Source of the DNA: JANXQE01 sp035651635
GTDB taxonomy: Bacteria; Verrucomicrobiota; Verrucomicrobiia; Limisphaerales; UBA8199
DNA length: 64,000 nucleotides
Assembly: GCA_035651635.1 (NCBI GenBank)
Contig: DASRFK010000104.1
Coordinates: forward strand, 3,806 to 67,805
Direction: 5' to 3'
In this document: one piece after another, positions 45,575-54,820 of the stretch
Layout: every line of letters begins with the position of its first letter
How positions within the stretch are numbered: the first letter of the stretch is position 1
Translations under genes and position numbers: made by a program
The notes under the pieces: generated by a model
The model's database searches: none
Told to the model about the DNA's origin: nothing
The model's input: only the letters and a program-made list of their open reading frames with translations

Positions 45575-46495
45575 TCACTGGTCGAACGGCGGCTCAACCG
45601 GCGAGCGTATTAGCATCCAAATCATGTCCTGGATATCCAATTGGTTCTCACACACAACCTCGTCCGGAATCCATTTCCGGTTTGGCCAGAGCCATTTGTG
45701 GTGTTCGACGTGGCCGTCTGCAAATGCGATATTCGCGCCTTGATTGTGGCGAACCCCCGGAAGATTGTCCCATCCCGGCGTCCAGCCAAGCGTCAGCACG
45801 GGCACCTCTGGGGCAACCAGCCCTCTCGGAGGGGTATTCCAGAGCCCATCATCGATGCTATCTTCGTGCTCGTCGATAAAGACGAAAGTTCCTGTTGGTG
45901 GCGGGCGGACGATCTGTGACAGCTTTTGCGGCATGCTCTTGAAATGGCTGGGGTCCCAACCACCAGTGTCGGCATCCTGAGAGGAATTTATCATGCTGTT
46001 TTCCGTGTAACTGCGCGTGCGCAACAGGTTCTTCTGGCCGGTGACTGTAGAGCGGTCCGCCGGGCAATGATATACGCCAACAGTCCGAGTGTACGGGAAT
46101 ATCACGCCTGACATAATATTGATTGTCGTCCGATCTTGTTTCGTGTTACCCAGGACCCACGAGCCGGGTTGATTCACCAGGTCAACCGATATACTTCCCG
46201 CCACGCGATCGTCATTGTCGTTCGCGTACGCCGTCCATCCCATTATGAGTTGTCTCAGATTGCTTTGGCACACAGCCGATTGGCCTTTAGATTTGGCTCC
46301 TGACAAGGCCGGCAGCACTAAGCCCGCCAGGATCGCGATGATCGCGATGACGACCAATAGCTCGATGAGTGTAAAAGCCGGTTTGTAGCGGCCGCTCATC
46401 AGAGCGCCGCACTCTGGCACAAGATGATCAGCGGCGCTCTGCCGAGACGCCGCTACGAACTTCGAGGTCTGCCAAAAGGCGTATTTCGTTTTCAT
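45575..46495 (-). CDS. Type II-like pseudopilin overlapping the kinase gene
   Basis: Prepilin peptidase site and hydrophobic helix: PAFTLIELLVVIAIIAILAGLVLPAL, followed by AKSKGQSAVCQSNLRQLIMGWTAYANDND and a C-terminal H-x-DG-like region (GVRHNQGANIAFADGHVEHHKW) typical of verrucomicrobial/planctomycete pseudopilin-like proteins. ATG 46495 overlaps the TGA of the kinase gene (ATGA), giving a 40-residue leader; ATG 46399 gives a short standard leader. Co-translation with the kinase is the notable point. Confidence 0.82.
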   Translation of the reverse strand: MKTKYAFWQTSKFVAASRQSAADHLVPECGALMSGRYKPAFTLIELLVVIAIIAILAGLVLPALSGAKSKGQSAVCQSNLRQLIMGWTAYANDNDDRVAGSISVDLVNQPGSWVLGNTKQDRTTINIMSGVIFPYTRTVGVYHCPADRSTVTGQKNLLRTRSYTENSMINSSQDADTGGWDPSHFKSMPQKLSQIVRPPPTGTFVFIDEHEDSIDDGLWNTPPRGLVAPEVPVLTLGWTPGWDNLPGVRHNQGANIAFADGHVEHHKWLWPNRKWIPDEVVCENQLDIQDMIWMLIRSPVEPPFDQ

Positions 46496-49400
46496 GGTTT
46501 CTTGCCCTTCTCCGAGGCAGTTGTCTCGCTGAATTTAGCAGCGGGCCAGAGCCTGGCCGTTCCATCGGAGCCGCAGGTAGCCATGAGGTTCCCGTCCGGC
46601 GAGAAGGCCACCGAATTGTCCACTCCGCCGCCAGGAGTCAGCTTCAATGCCTCCCGGTGGTTCGCTAGACACCAAAAACGGATGCTCCCATCCCAGCTCG
46701 TCGAAACGAGCGTCTTGTCATCTGGCGCGAAAGCCAATCCAAATACCGCATCGCTGTGGCCCTCCAGTCGCGCGGACGTACCTTTTCGCAGGTCGTAGAC
46801 CACGACCAGGTCATCGTTCCCTCCTGAAGCCAAGAAAAATCCGTCATGAGAAAAACAGAGCACGTTGATTCCAGTCGAAGCCGAATGCTGCTGGAAACGC
46901 CATGATAGGCGCTCGGTGACAAAATCCCAGATCAATACCTGGCCGGTTTCCATTCCTAGAGCCAGCCAATTACCGTCGGGGGAGAAGACGACACTCTGCA
47001 CGTCGTTAGTTGGGCCGGCCGGCAAAAGGTCAATCTGCTGGCCGTTCCGCAAATCAAAAAAGCGAAGATCGTGACGGGCGGTTGCCAGAATGGGCTTGAA
47101 GGGATGAAATGCGATCGAGGCCTTACCGTCGTCGGCCAGAATGCGAAAAAGATGGATTCTCTTACCGGTAGAAACGTCCGAGATTTGAACGTTTCCATCG
47201 CTTCCAGCGGTAGCGATAAGCTTACCATCCGGAGAAAACCTCACTCCACGGCAGGGCCCCGAGTGCTCACCGACGCTTGCAATCCGCCGTTGCCTCGCCA
47301 CATCCCACAAGACTGCCATGCGGCCGTTAAAGTCGGCAACAGCGAGAAGCTTGCCGTCAGGCGAGAAGGACACTTCATCCGTCCAATCCGGATGGTGCAG
47401 GATATTGGTGATTCCTTTCGAGGAGACGTCGAACACCTTCACGGTCCCGTCGGCGCTTCCGGTGTAAAGCTCGTTTCCATTCGTGGAAAACAACAGCGAC
47501 CTCACCGCACCAATATGGCCATGCAAGTAGGTGGGGGGGATTTCCAACCTGGCGAGATTCCAAAGCCGGATTGAGTGATCGGTTTGGCCACTGGCCAGCA
47601 GCAGACCATCGGGAGAGAATGCCAAATCACCGAACCCCCCGCCCAGGTCCGGAAGGTCAGCGAACAGGCGACCGTCGGGGAAACTCCGCACATGGATATG
47701 AGCGTCGCCGCCTCGGGAGGCGAGTTTGCTTCCGGAACGGTCGAATGCCAGGAAAGCAACACTCGCCGCATGACCCGTAAGCACGTTGACTGGTTGGAGA
47801 CTCGGTGCTTCGAGAATATGAACCTTAGTTCCAAGGGTTCCACAGACTAAATACCTCGAATCCGGGCTGAACGCCAGACTCTCAATATTCTCGTTTTCGC
47901 CGAGGTTGAATGCTGGGCCAAACGGCTTGCCGGTCTTCACGGCGAAGATTCGGACGGTGCTGAGCGAAGTATTAGTGCCCGAGGCGGCGAGCATCGTCCC
48001 GTCCCATGAGAGGGCAAAGGCGCCCTCGGAATCAATGGAGGGCCCGCCGCCCAGCCCGGGGGCCAATCCGCCGCCCAACAACTCCTCGCCGGCAGGCGAG
48101 AGAGCTTTGATTTTATCCGTGTGGTACGCGACCAGGCCCAGCTTGTCTCCGGACATGGATAGTCCGTTAATGGCGTTCGTGCCGAGGCTGATGCTCTGGA
48201 TCTCGCGGTGCTTCTGCGGGTCCAACCATTTGAGTGAATCGCCGCTGGCGGCGATCAACGTCTGACCATCGGCGCTCAGCGCCAGACCGTGACTATGGCC
48301 GGCAAAATGGACGTTCGTAAAGGTGACGCGACTTTCGTCCTGGCACAGTTTCGAAAGGTAACGCCACTCGAAGCCGCGCAGGTCCTCTTTGCCTGCCTGA
48401 GGCAAATACGCCCAGAGCAACTTTTGAGCACGTTGCAGGCTGCCTTCGTTCCAGGCTTGGTATGCCAGGTTCATATCTGCGGTATAGAGGTTTCGAACCG
48501 CCTGTGATTCACTAACGGTCGCGCGTCGCCATTCCCAGAGAACTCCTATCAGACCGAGAGCGAGCACCAGGTGCAGGGCCAAGATTAGACCCGCCAGCGC
48601 GGGTTTGCGCCGGCACCAACGCCACGCGCGTTCGGCCCGCGTGATCGGACGGGCATGGATTGGTTCGTGACGAAGGAAACGGCCCAGTTCCTCGGCCAAC
48701 TCCTGTGCGCTCTGGTAGCGGGCGGACGGTTCTTTTTGGAGGCATTTAACGCAGATCGTCTCGAGGTCGGGAGGCACACTCGAATTAAGCAGGCGGGGTG
48801 AGACCGGTTCGGTATTGAGCACCTGGTTGATTACGCTTTCAAAGGATTCGGCTTGGAAGGGCGGGCGGGCGGTTAGCAGATGGTACAGAATGGCGCCAAG
48901 ACCATAAACGTCACTGTGTCGGCCCACCTTGCCGCGCTGAGCGCTGGCTTGCTCCGGCGGCATGTAGTTCGGCGACCCCAGCATCTGGCCGGTCATGGTA
49001 ATGCTGGAGTCACCATCAAGCCGCTTGGCCAGGCCAAAATCTGTGATGCGCGGTTGGTCGCTCGCATCCACCAGCACATTCGAAGGCTTCAGATCACGGT
49101 GGAGGATGCCTTGCTGATGCGCGTAGTGAATGGCATCAGCAACGAGCTTAATGTAACGCGCGGCTTTCGCCGGTGGCAGCGGCCGGGTGCCCACGAGCTG
49201 AGAGAGGTTCTGCCCGTCGACGTAATCCATCGAGAAGTAATGCTGGCCGTCATGGATGCCAACGTCATGAATGGCGACGATGTTCGGATGCTGGAGCAGC
49301 GCGGCAGCCGTAACCTCACCCCGGAATCGTTGAATGATCTGCTTGCTCGCGAACTGCCCGGCCAAAATCATTTTCAGCGCCACAATGCGCTCGAGACTGG

Positions 49401-49671
49401 TTTGGCGCGCGCGATAAACCACGCCCATTCCGCCACGGGCAATTTCTTCGAGCAGTTCGTAATCGCCGAAGTAACGAACCGCCTCAGGGCTGGGTGAGAA
49501 GTGCCCGGAATCGCTTGCGGGAACTGCTGTTGGAGACGAGTTGGAAACCCTGGAAGGACGGTCGAGCGCTACCTCGAGACCGCTTTCGAGCAGGCAGCGA
49601 GTGCAAAGGCCCTCCGCCTGGTGCGGGCGCAATTTGGCGCCACACCGTGCGCATGAATTCGAAAGGGACAC
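46492..49671 (-). CDS. Transmembrane Ser/Thr protein kinase with WD40 repeats
   Basis: 1059 residues. N-terminal zinc ribbon (CARC...CTRC, residues 7-26). Kinase domain ~70-330: GGMGVVYRA, Lys of ALKMILAG near 100, catalytic HRDLKPSNVL near 191-200, DFGLA near 211 and SPNYMPPEQ. A membrane helix lies near 357-380 (PALAGLILALHLVLALGLIGVLW). Then many WD40 repeats (LAFSPDSRYLVCG, VRFSPDGKLIATAG, DLAFSPDGLLLASG, VAFSPDGNLMATCG). The WD40 part probably lies outside the cytoplasm as a sensor. GTG 49671. Lies between an ECF sigma gene and a coupled pseudopilin. Confidence 0.92.
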   Translation of the reverse strand: MSLSNSCARCGAKLRPHQAEGLCTRCLLESGLEVALDRPSRVSNSSPTAVPASDSGHFSPSPEAVRYFGDYELLEEIARGGMGVVYRARQTSLERIVALKMILAGQFASKQIIQRFRGEVTAAALLQHPNIVAIHDVGIHDGQHYFSMDYVDGQNLSQLVGTRPLPPAKAARYIKLVADAIHYAHQQGILHRDLKPSNVLVDASDQPRITDFGLAKRLDGDSSITMTGQMLGSPNYMPPEQASAQRGKVGRHSDVYGLGAILYHLLTARPPFQAESFESVINQVLNTEPVSPRLLNSSVPPDLETICVKCLQKEPSARYQSAQELAEELGRFLRHEPIHARPITRAERAWRWCRRKPALAGLILALHLVLALGLIGVLWEWRRATVSESQAVRNLYTADMNLAYQAWNEGSLQRAQKLLWAYLPQAGKEDLRGFEWRYLSKLCQDESRVTFTNVHFAGHSHGLALSADGQTLIAASGDSLKWLDPQKHREIQSISLGTNAINGLSMSGDKLGLVAYHTDKIKALSPAGEELLGGGLAPGLGGGPSIDSEGAFALSWDGTMLAASGTNTSLSTVRIFAVKTGKPFGPAFNLGENENIESLAFSPDSRYLVCGTLGTKVHILEAPSLQPVNVLTGHAASVAFLAFDRSGSKLASRGGDAHIHVRSFPDGRLFADLPDLGGGFGDLAFSPDGLLLASGQTDHSIRLWNLARLEIPPTYLHGHIGAVRSLLFSTNGNELYTGSADGTVKVFDVSSKGITNILHHPDWTDEVSFSPDGKLLAVADFNGRMAVLWDVARQRRIASVGEHSGPCRGVRFSPDGKLIATAGSDGNVQISDVSTGKRIHLFRILADDGKASIAFHPFKPILATARHDLRFFDLRNGQQIDLLPAGPTNDVQSVVFSPDGNWLALGMETGQVLIWDFVTERLSWRFQQHSASTGINVLCFSHDGFFLASGGNDDLVVVYDLRKGTSARLEGHSDAVFGLAFAPDDKTLVSTSWDGSIRFWCLANHREALKLTPGGGVDNSVAFSPDGNLMATCGSDGTARLWPAAKFSETTASEKGKKP

Positions 49672-49696
49672 TTTGTAATCGAAACCAGGTTCACTC

Positions 49697-49729
49697 GTTC
49701 CTACAACGTTCCGGACGGAAAGTTACAAG
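49697..49729 (-). promoter_or_regulatory. Candidate ECF-type promoter of the kinase gene
   Basis: Minus strand: TTGTAAC (49728-49722), 13 nt, CGTTGTAGGAAC (49708-49697). The word pair and spacing equal the site at 45367-45399. The -10 part ends ~25 nt before the kinase GTG. Confidence 0.6.
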
Positions 49730-49760
49730 TCGCATAGAGATCTTATTCAGGTCTCATTTT

Positions 49761-50516
49761 TCACTTCAGCATGTTGATAAGATGCCGCAGTTCACCATCG
49801 ATATCTTCCGGCCGTGCGACCGTATTGGCGACTTCCGCCCGCAGAAGTTCCCGGAATCGTTGGCGCAGCCGATGAACCGCCACCTTTACATTTCCCTCGC
49901 TCAGGTTCAGATGTTCGGCAATCTCCGCGTACGAAGCAGTGTTTTTGTCTCCCCAAATGAAACCCTTCAGCTCCTCGAAAAGTCTGGCTTTATCCTCCGT
50001 GCTGAACTCCTGACGCAGAGCGGTTAAAACCAGTTCGACCAGCGTAACCGCCCAGCGCTTTTCATACTCAGAGTCCCCATTGGCTTCCTCAGGCGCCTCC
50101 GCCGTATAGCGATTTTCCGCCATGTTTGTGTCAATGGAAAGGAACTCAACCCCACCACCACGTTTCAAACGGCCCTCCCGCTTCCACTCGTTGATTAGAA
50201 AATTTCTCAACGATTGCAGCAGGAAAGTGCGGAACTTTCCGCGATCGGGGTCGGCTTTCGCGACGTAGTTCTTCGCGAGAAGCCGGGAAAAAAAGTCCTG
50301 TGTCAAATCCTGCGCATCTTCCGGGCTGTTTCCCTGCCGCCGGGCGAACGCGTAAAGGGGAAACCAATAAGTACGGCAGAGCTTTTCCAGCGCTTCCTGT
50401 GAGCCGTGCGCTGAATTCTGACCCGCTGCCAGCACTACGCTCCAATGCGTGGTTGCGAAAATGACCGGGTCTGTTCGAGTACGGCTCTGCGAAGATCGGT
50501 CCGGTTCTGGTGGCAC
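49761..50516 (-). CDS. ECF-type RNA polymerase sigma factor (kinase-linked)
   Basis: ~251 residues. Region 2: LEKLCRTYWFPLYAFARRQGNSPEDAQDLTQDFFSRLLAKN; region 4 with helix-turn-helix: SYAEIAEHLNLSEGNVKVAVHRLRQRFRELLRAEV. A linker with DPDRGKFRTFLLQSLRNFLINEWKRE. This is the Ser/Thr-kinase-linked group of planctomycete/verrucomicrobial ECF factors. GTG 50516 is favoured; the frame continues upstream through a tRNA remnant. No anti-sigma gene lies next to it, so control by phosphorylation is plausible. Confidence 0.88.
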   Translation of the reverse strand: MPPEPDRSSQSRTRTDPVIFATTHWSVVLAAGQNSAHGSQEALEKLCRTYWFPLYAFARRQGNSPEDAQDLTQDFFSRLLAKNYVAKADPDRGKFRTFLLQSLRNFLINEWKREGRLKRGGGVEFLSIDTNMAENRYTAEAPEEANGDSEYEKRWAVTLVELVLTALRQEFSTEDKARLFEELKGFIWGDKNTASYAEIAEHLNLSEGNVKVAVHRLRQRFRELLRAEVANTVARPEDIDGELRHLINMLK

Positions 50517-50603
50517 ATGACGACAGTAACCCCGAGGCCCGCCCAAAGGAAGTCTTTCCACCTTCGCTTCGACGCGAACCCGAGAACGGTCAGTGTAATC
50601 ACG

Positions 50604-50637
50604 AGGCACATGCTCTATCCAACTGAGCTACGGGCCC
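50604..50637 (-). pseudogene. 5'-half tRNA remnant (Arg-type)
   Basis: On the minus strand it reads GGGCCCGTAGCTCAGTTGG then ATAGAGCAT and TGCC. It shares 31 of 32 nt with the 5' half of the tRNA-Arg at 43235-43311; the anticodon loop and T-arm are missing. Confidence 0.8.
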
Positions 50638-50734
50638 ACTTCAAAATCGACCACCTTCCCGCCCATACCGTTCATACCGTTGACCATGATTGACGCTGCG
50701 GGGCTTCACGCATACGTTGCGGTCTGACTGAAAG

Positions 50735-51118
50735 ATGATTGCCAACAATATAAGCAAACCCGCCGGCGCCCCGGCTTTCAGAGTAGGGGATGAGCGGTTG
50801 ATTAAACTGACGTCCAGCGCCGCCGCAAAAGTCGGGTCCTTGCTTGCCAAACAAGGCCGTCCAGCCGGCGTGCTTCGCGTAGCCGTCGTCGGGGGCGGTT
50901 GCTCGGGGTTGCAGTATAAAATGGATTTACAGGATGCGCCGGCGAATCGTGATATCCTGGTCGAAACCGCCGGAGTCAAGGTGGTGGTCGATCCCAAAAG
51001 CGCGCTGTACGTCACCGGGAGCGAACTCGATTACCTCGATTCACTCGAGGGCGGCTTCAAAGTAAAGAACCCGAACGCGGCGACGAGCTGTTCCTGTGGT
51101 GAGAGTTTCAGCGCCTGA
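50735..51118 (+). CDS. IscA/ErpA/HesB-type Fe-S cluster carrier
   Basis: 127 residues. HesB-like domain: LTSSAAAKVGSLL, GGGCSGLQYKMDL (first Cys) and SCSCGESF with the CxC pair. These three Cys bind Fe-S clusters. A ~20-residue N-terminal extension is present. Upstream of the HscB-like gene, so an Fe-S biogenesis pair. Confidence 0.92.
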   Translation: MIANNISKPAGAPAFRVGDERLIKLTSSAAAKVGSLLAKQGRPAGVLRVAVVGGGCSGLQYKMDLQDAPANRDILVETAGVKVVVDPKSALYVTGSELDYLDSLEGGFKVKNPNAATSCSCGESFSA

Positions 51119-51170
51119 AGGCCCCCGCATCAGTCAGCGCAGGCAGAGATTTCTGCGGGATTGACCACCG

Positions 51171-51779
51171 ATGATCGATTATTTCTCGCTCCTGGGTGAG
51201 CCTCGCCGTCCCTGGCTGGACCCGGAAGTACTAAAGAAGAAATTCCTGGCACGCAGCGCGACGGGTCATCCAGACCGCGTGCATACGGCTGGAGACGAGG
51301 AGAAACGCACAGCTCAGCGGCACTATGCCGAGCTCAACCAGGCCTACAACCACCTCCGCCATCCAAAGGAACGTCTCCAGCATTTGCTCGAGCTTGAGAC
51401 CGGCGCAAAACCGCAGCAGGTTCAGCAGGTCCCGTCAGACTTGACCGCGTTTTTTCTCCAGGTCGGAAATCTTTTTAAAGAAACCGATGCGCTTTTGGGC
51501 GAGAAAGCCAAAACCTCCTCCCCTTTGCTCCAGGTTCGCTTGTTCGAAACCGGACAAGGCTACACGGAGAAATTAAATGCGCTGCAACGGCAGCTCAGTG
51601 CTGGACAGCAACAGCTCCTGGCGGAGCTCCAGGAACTGGACCGGCGCTGGATCGAAAAACCTGCCGCGAGCGACAGGTTAGACCTTCTCCGTCGACTGGA
51701 GGAGTTGTACCGGCTCTTCAGTTACTTCGCGCGCTGGGAAAGCCAGATCCAGGAAAAAATCGTGCAGCTTTCCTTGTGA
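51171..51779 (+). CDS. HscB-like J-domain co-chaperone
   Basis: 202 residues. N-terminal J domain: DYFSLLGEP...LKKKFLARSATGHPDRVH with the HPD motif, and YAELNQAYNHLRHPKERLQHLLEL. The C-terminal half is the helical HscB domain. It delivers IscU-like scaffolds to HscA. Downstream of the IscA-like gene; its stop overlaps the next gene as GTGA. hscA and iscU are not seen. Confidence 0.88.
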   Translation: MIDYFSLLGEPRRPWLDPEVLKKKFLARSATGHPDRVHTAGDEEKRTAQRHYAELNQAYNHLRHPKERLQHLLELETGAKPQQVQQVPSDLTAFFLQVGNLFKETDALLGEKAKTSSPLLQVRLFETGQGYTEKLNALQRQLSAGQQQLLAELQELDRRWIEKPAASDRLDLLRRLEELYRLFSYFARWESQIQEKIVQLSL

Positions 51780-52531
51780 AGAATTCAGCAACCCCAGTTG
51801 GCGTCGCGCGTCGTGCCCAAGTCCCTTTTGTGGCTACCTTCTTTTTCCTGGCGCTTCTCGTGCCACTGAGCGTGTGGCCGGCCCTAAGCGAACGGCGCGA
51901 GCCATGGCAACAAGCGCTGGCCGCAATGCCGATTGCGGCCGCAACGCCGGAACTGAACCGGACCAACTGCGTGCAAACTCTGCTGAGTGCTTTCAAACCC
52001 AACGAGATTGTTAAAGCCATCATCTTCATGCCCGGCGCGACGGATGAACTCTACCTTTTCAGGCGAGCGAGGGCCGCACTGACCAACGGCAATCCAACGG
52101 TGCTCGACGCGCTGATGGCCTTAACCAACCAGACGTTTATCCACGCTACGTTCCGCGCGCCGTTCCTCTTGCTGCATACCGACGAGGATCCCCTCGAACC
52201 GGCCAACCGAATTCAGGATCAGAAAACCGCCGAGCGGCTCAGGTCTCTTGTTTTGGTGGAGCGGCTCCGCTGCGATGATTGGGATTGGGATGCCTTACAG
52301 CCGGTTCTAAAGCACTCCTTGAAAATTGCCCTCCGCCCCTGGCGCTATTCGACCCAGTCGTGGCATTTTTACCGCTACAGCTTCGCGGCCTATCATCTCG
52401 ATGGATTAGAAGCGTTGGAATTGGCCGCGCTGGCCGGAAAAACGAAATTCACACTACGCCGGAAGGAAGCTGTGTTTGAACTGGATCCGCGGGTGCTGGC
52501 CGCGCCGAAATTTGACGCGCACTTGCGCTGA
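51776..52531 (+). CDS. Unrecognised single-pass membrane/exported protein
   Basis: 251 residues with an N-terminal hydrophobic segment (VPFVATFFFLALLVPLSVWPAL) and a mostly soluble remainder (DELYLFRRARAALTNGNPTVLDALMALTNQTFIHATFRAPFLLLHTDEDPLEP). No named family recognised. GTG overlaps the HscB-like stop, so it is co-translated with it; a link to Fe-S assembly would be speculative. Confidence 0.65.
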   Translation: MKNSATPVGVARRAQVPFVATFFFLALLVPLSVWPALSERREPWQQALAAMPIAAATPELNRTNCVQTLLSAFKPNEIVKAIIFMPGATDELYLFRRARAALTNGNPTVLDALMALTNQTFIHATFRAPFLLLHTDEDPLEPANRIQDQKTAERLRSLVLVERLRCDDWDWDALQPVLKHSLKIALRPWRYSTQSWHFYRYSFAAYHLDGLEALELAALAGKTKFTLRRKEAVFELDPRVLAAPKFDAHLR

Positions 52532-52538
52532 TTCGAAT

Positions 52539-54749
52539 CTACTCCTGAGCCGCTTCCTCGGATTTAAATGCAATGATGCTCAATGGAGGCAAGGTCATTT
52601 CGGCCGAGAACGGCTGGCCGTGGCATTTGTGCGCGGTGGCGACCACTCCGCCCAGGTTGCCCACGTTGCCGCCCCCGTAAACCTTGGCGTCGCTGTTCAA
52701 GACCTCGCGCCATTTGCCGCCTTTGGGCAACCCGACCCGGTAGCGGTAACGCGGCACCGGTGTCAGATTCAGGATTACCGCGACTCGATTACGGAACGAG
52801 GCGTCCTGGCGGACGAAAGAGAGGACGCTGTTGTCGTGGTCGGAAGCGTCGATCCAGTAAAACCCGCTGTGATCGTAATCGGACTGCCAGAGTGCCGGCT
52901 CGGCCGCATAAAGTTTATTCAGGTCCTGCACGAACTGGTGAACTCCCTTGTGATAAGGGCCCGCGTTCAGCAGCCACCAATCCAATTCGGCATTGGCATT
53001 CCATTCGCCGCTCTGGCCGAATTCGCAACCCATGAACAAGAGCATTTTGCCTGGGAAACACCATTGATAGCCCAGCAAAGTCCGCAGATTGGCGAACCGG
53101 CGCCAGTCATCGCCCGGCATTCGGGCCAGGAGCGAGCCTTTGCCGTGCACGACTTCATCATGCGAGAGCGGCAGGATGAAGTTTTCATGGTGATGGTAAA
53201 GCATCGCGAAGGTCAGGTCATTTTGGTGGTGCTTGCGATATACCGGGTCACGGCTGAAGTAGTTGAGCGTGTCGTGCATCCAGCCCATGTTCCACTTGAA
53301 CGAAAATCCAAGCCCGCCCAGATACGGTGGACGTGTCACCTGCGGCCAGGCCGTTGATTCTTCGGCGATGGTCATCACCCCGGGAAACTCCGTATAGGTG
53401 ATGTGGTTGAATCGCCTCAGGAAATCAATCGCTTCCAAGTTCTCCCGGCCGCCATACTGATTGGGGATCCACTCACCGTGTTTGCGGGAGTAATCGAGGT
53501 AGAGCATCGAAGCCACTGCGTCGACGCGCAGGCCGTCGATGTGGAACCGCTCGCACCAGAATAAGGCGTTAGCGAGCAGGAAATTGCTGACCTCATGCCG
53601 GCCATAATTGAAGATCAAAGTTCCCCAGTCCTGGTGCGCGCCTTTGCGAGGATCCTCATGCTCGTAAAGGGCTGTCCCATCAAAACTGGCCAGCGCCCAA
53701 TCGTCGCGCGGAAAATGCGCCGGCACCCAATCAACGATAATACCAATGCCGGCCGCGTGGAGCGCATTGACCAGGAACTGAAAGTCTTCCGGTGTGCCGT
53801 AGCGGCTCGTCGGCGCGTAAAAACCGGTGACCTGGTAGCCCCAAGACGGGTAAAACGCATGCTCCGCCAGGGGGAGAAACTCCACATGGGTGAATCCCAT
53901 CTTTTTCAAGTAATCAACCAGCGGCTCGGCCAGTTCCCGATAGCCGAACGATTCACCCATTGATTTTTTGCGCCAGGACCCGAGGTGGACTTCGTAAACG
54001 CTCAGCGGCGAGCGTAAGGCGTCCCGCTGTCTGCGCTCGGTTAGCCACTGCTCGTCAGTCCACTCAAATTTTTTGTTATTCCAAAGAATCGCGGCATTCT
54101 TGGGTGGTGTTTCGAAAAAGAAACCGTACGGATCGGTCTTGAGCACGATGTGCCCGTGCAGATTCCGAACTTCGAATTTGTAATGGGCTCCCTCGCTGGC
54201 CCCCGGGATAAAAATCTCCCACACCCCGGAAGCCCCGAGCGAGCGCATTTGATGGGCTCGCCCGTCCCAGTCATTGAAATCCCCCACCACGCTAATGCGT
54301 TGGGCATTGGGCGCCCAGACCGCAAAGCTGGCTCCGGCCACGCCGTCAATGGTGCGCAGGTGGCCGCCGAGCTTGTCATAAATCCGGCGTTCGTCGCCTT
54401 TGCCGAAGAGGTACAGGTCGGCTTCTCCCAAGGTCGGCAGGAACGAATAGGGATCGCGCGTGCGGCGCACCTGGCCGGCCTTGTCCGTGATCACCAGGTC
54501 GTACGAGAAGACTTTGTCAGCCTCGGAAGTCGTTCCTTCGAACACATCGGTCTTGATTATCCGGGTGAGTTGGATGGTAGGCTTGTCTTTTTCCAACACG
54601 GGTTGGACCTCGACCTTTTCCGCGCCAGGAACCAGCGCCCTGGCCACGAGCCCCTTTCCCTTGCCGAGCTCATGCAAGCCCAACAGTTGATGCGGCGAGC
54701 GGTTGCGCACTTCAACCAGACTCAACAATTCCTCTTTGGTCAAGACCAT
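52539..54749 (-). CDS. glgB: 1,4-alpha-glucan branching enzyme
   Basis: 736 residues. N1 and CBM48-like domains (AVWAPNAQRISVVGDFNDWDGR), then a GH13 barrel: FTHVEFLPLAEHAFYPSWGYQVTGFYAPTSRYG, nucleophile Asp in DGLRVDAVASMLYLDYSR, acid/base Glu in TIAEESTAWP, and SHDEVVHGKGSLL. C-terminal beta domain. It makes alpha-1,6 branches in glycogen. Convergent with the upstream + gene 7 nt away; no other glg genes near. Confidence 0.97.
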   Translation of the reverse strand: MVLTKEELLSLVEVRNRSPHQLLGLHELGKGKGLVARALVPGAEKVEVQPVLEKDKPTIQLTRIIKTDVFEGTTSEADKVFSYDLVITDKAGQVRRTRDPYSFLPTLGEADLYLFGKGDERRIYDKLGGHLRTIDGVAGASFAVWAPNAQRISVVGDFNDWDGRAHQMRSLGASGVWEIFIPGASEGAHYKFEVRNLHGHIVLKTDPYGFFFETPPKNAAILWNNKKFEWTDEQWLTERRQRDALRSPLSVYEVHLGSWRKKSMGESFGYRELAEPLVDYLKKMGFTHVEFLPLAEHAFYPSWGYQVTGFYAPTSRYGTPEDFQFLVNALHAAGIGIIVDWVPAHFPRDDWALASFDGTALYEHEDPRKGAHQDWGTLIFNYGRHEVSNFLLANALFWCERFHIDGLRVDAVASMLYLDYSRKHGEWIPNQYGGRENLEAIDFLRRFNHITYTEFPGVMTIAEESTAWPQVTRPPYLGGLGFSFKWNMGWMHDTLNYFSRDPVYRKHHQNDLTFAMLYHHHENFILPLSHDEVVHGKGSLLARMPGDDWRRFANLRTLLGYQWCFPGKMLLFMGCEFGQSGEWNANAELDWWLLNAGPYHKGVHQFVQDLNKLYAAEPALWQSDYDHSGFYWIDASDHDNSVLSFVRQDASFRNRVAVILNLTPVPRYRYRVGLPKGGKWREVLNSDAKVYGGGNVGNLGGVVATAHKCHGQPFSAEMTLPPLSIIAFKSEEAAQE

Positions 54750-54820
54750 GGTGGGCTCAACCTAACAGAGCACCCGCCGGTTGCCAACAGGCAAGCGTCC
54801 GGCGCGTCCGGCGCGTACGG

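Noticed and set aside
43235..50637. Firm call of an integrated mobile island
   Set aside because: tRNA duplication is suggestive, but there is no integrase, transposase or clear direct end repeats beyond the tRNA copy.
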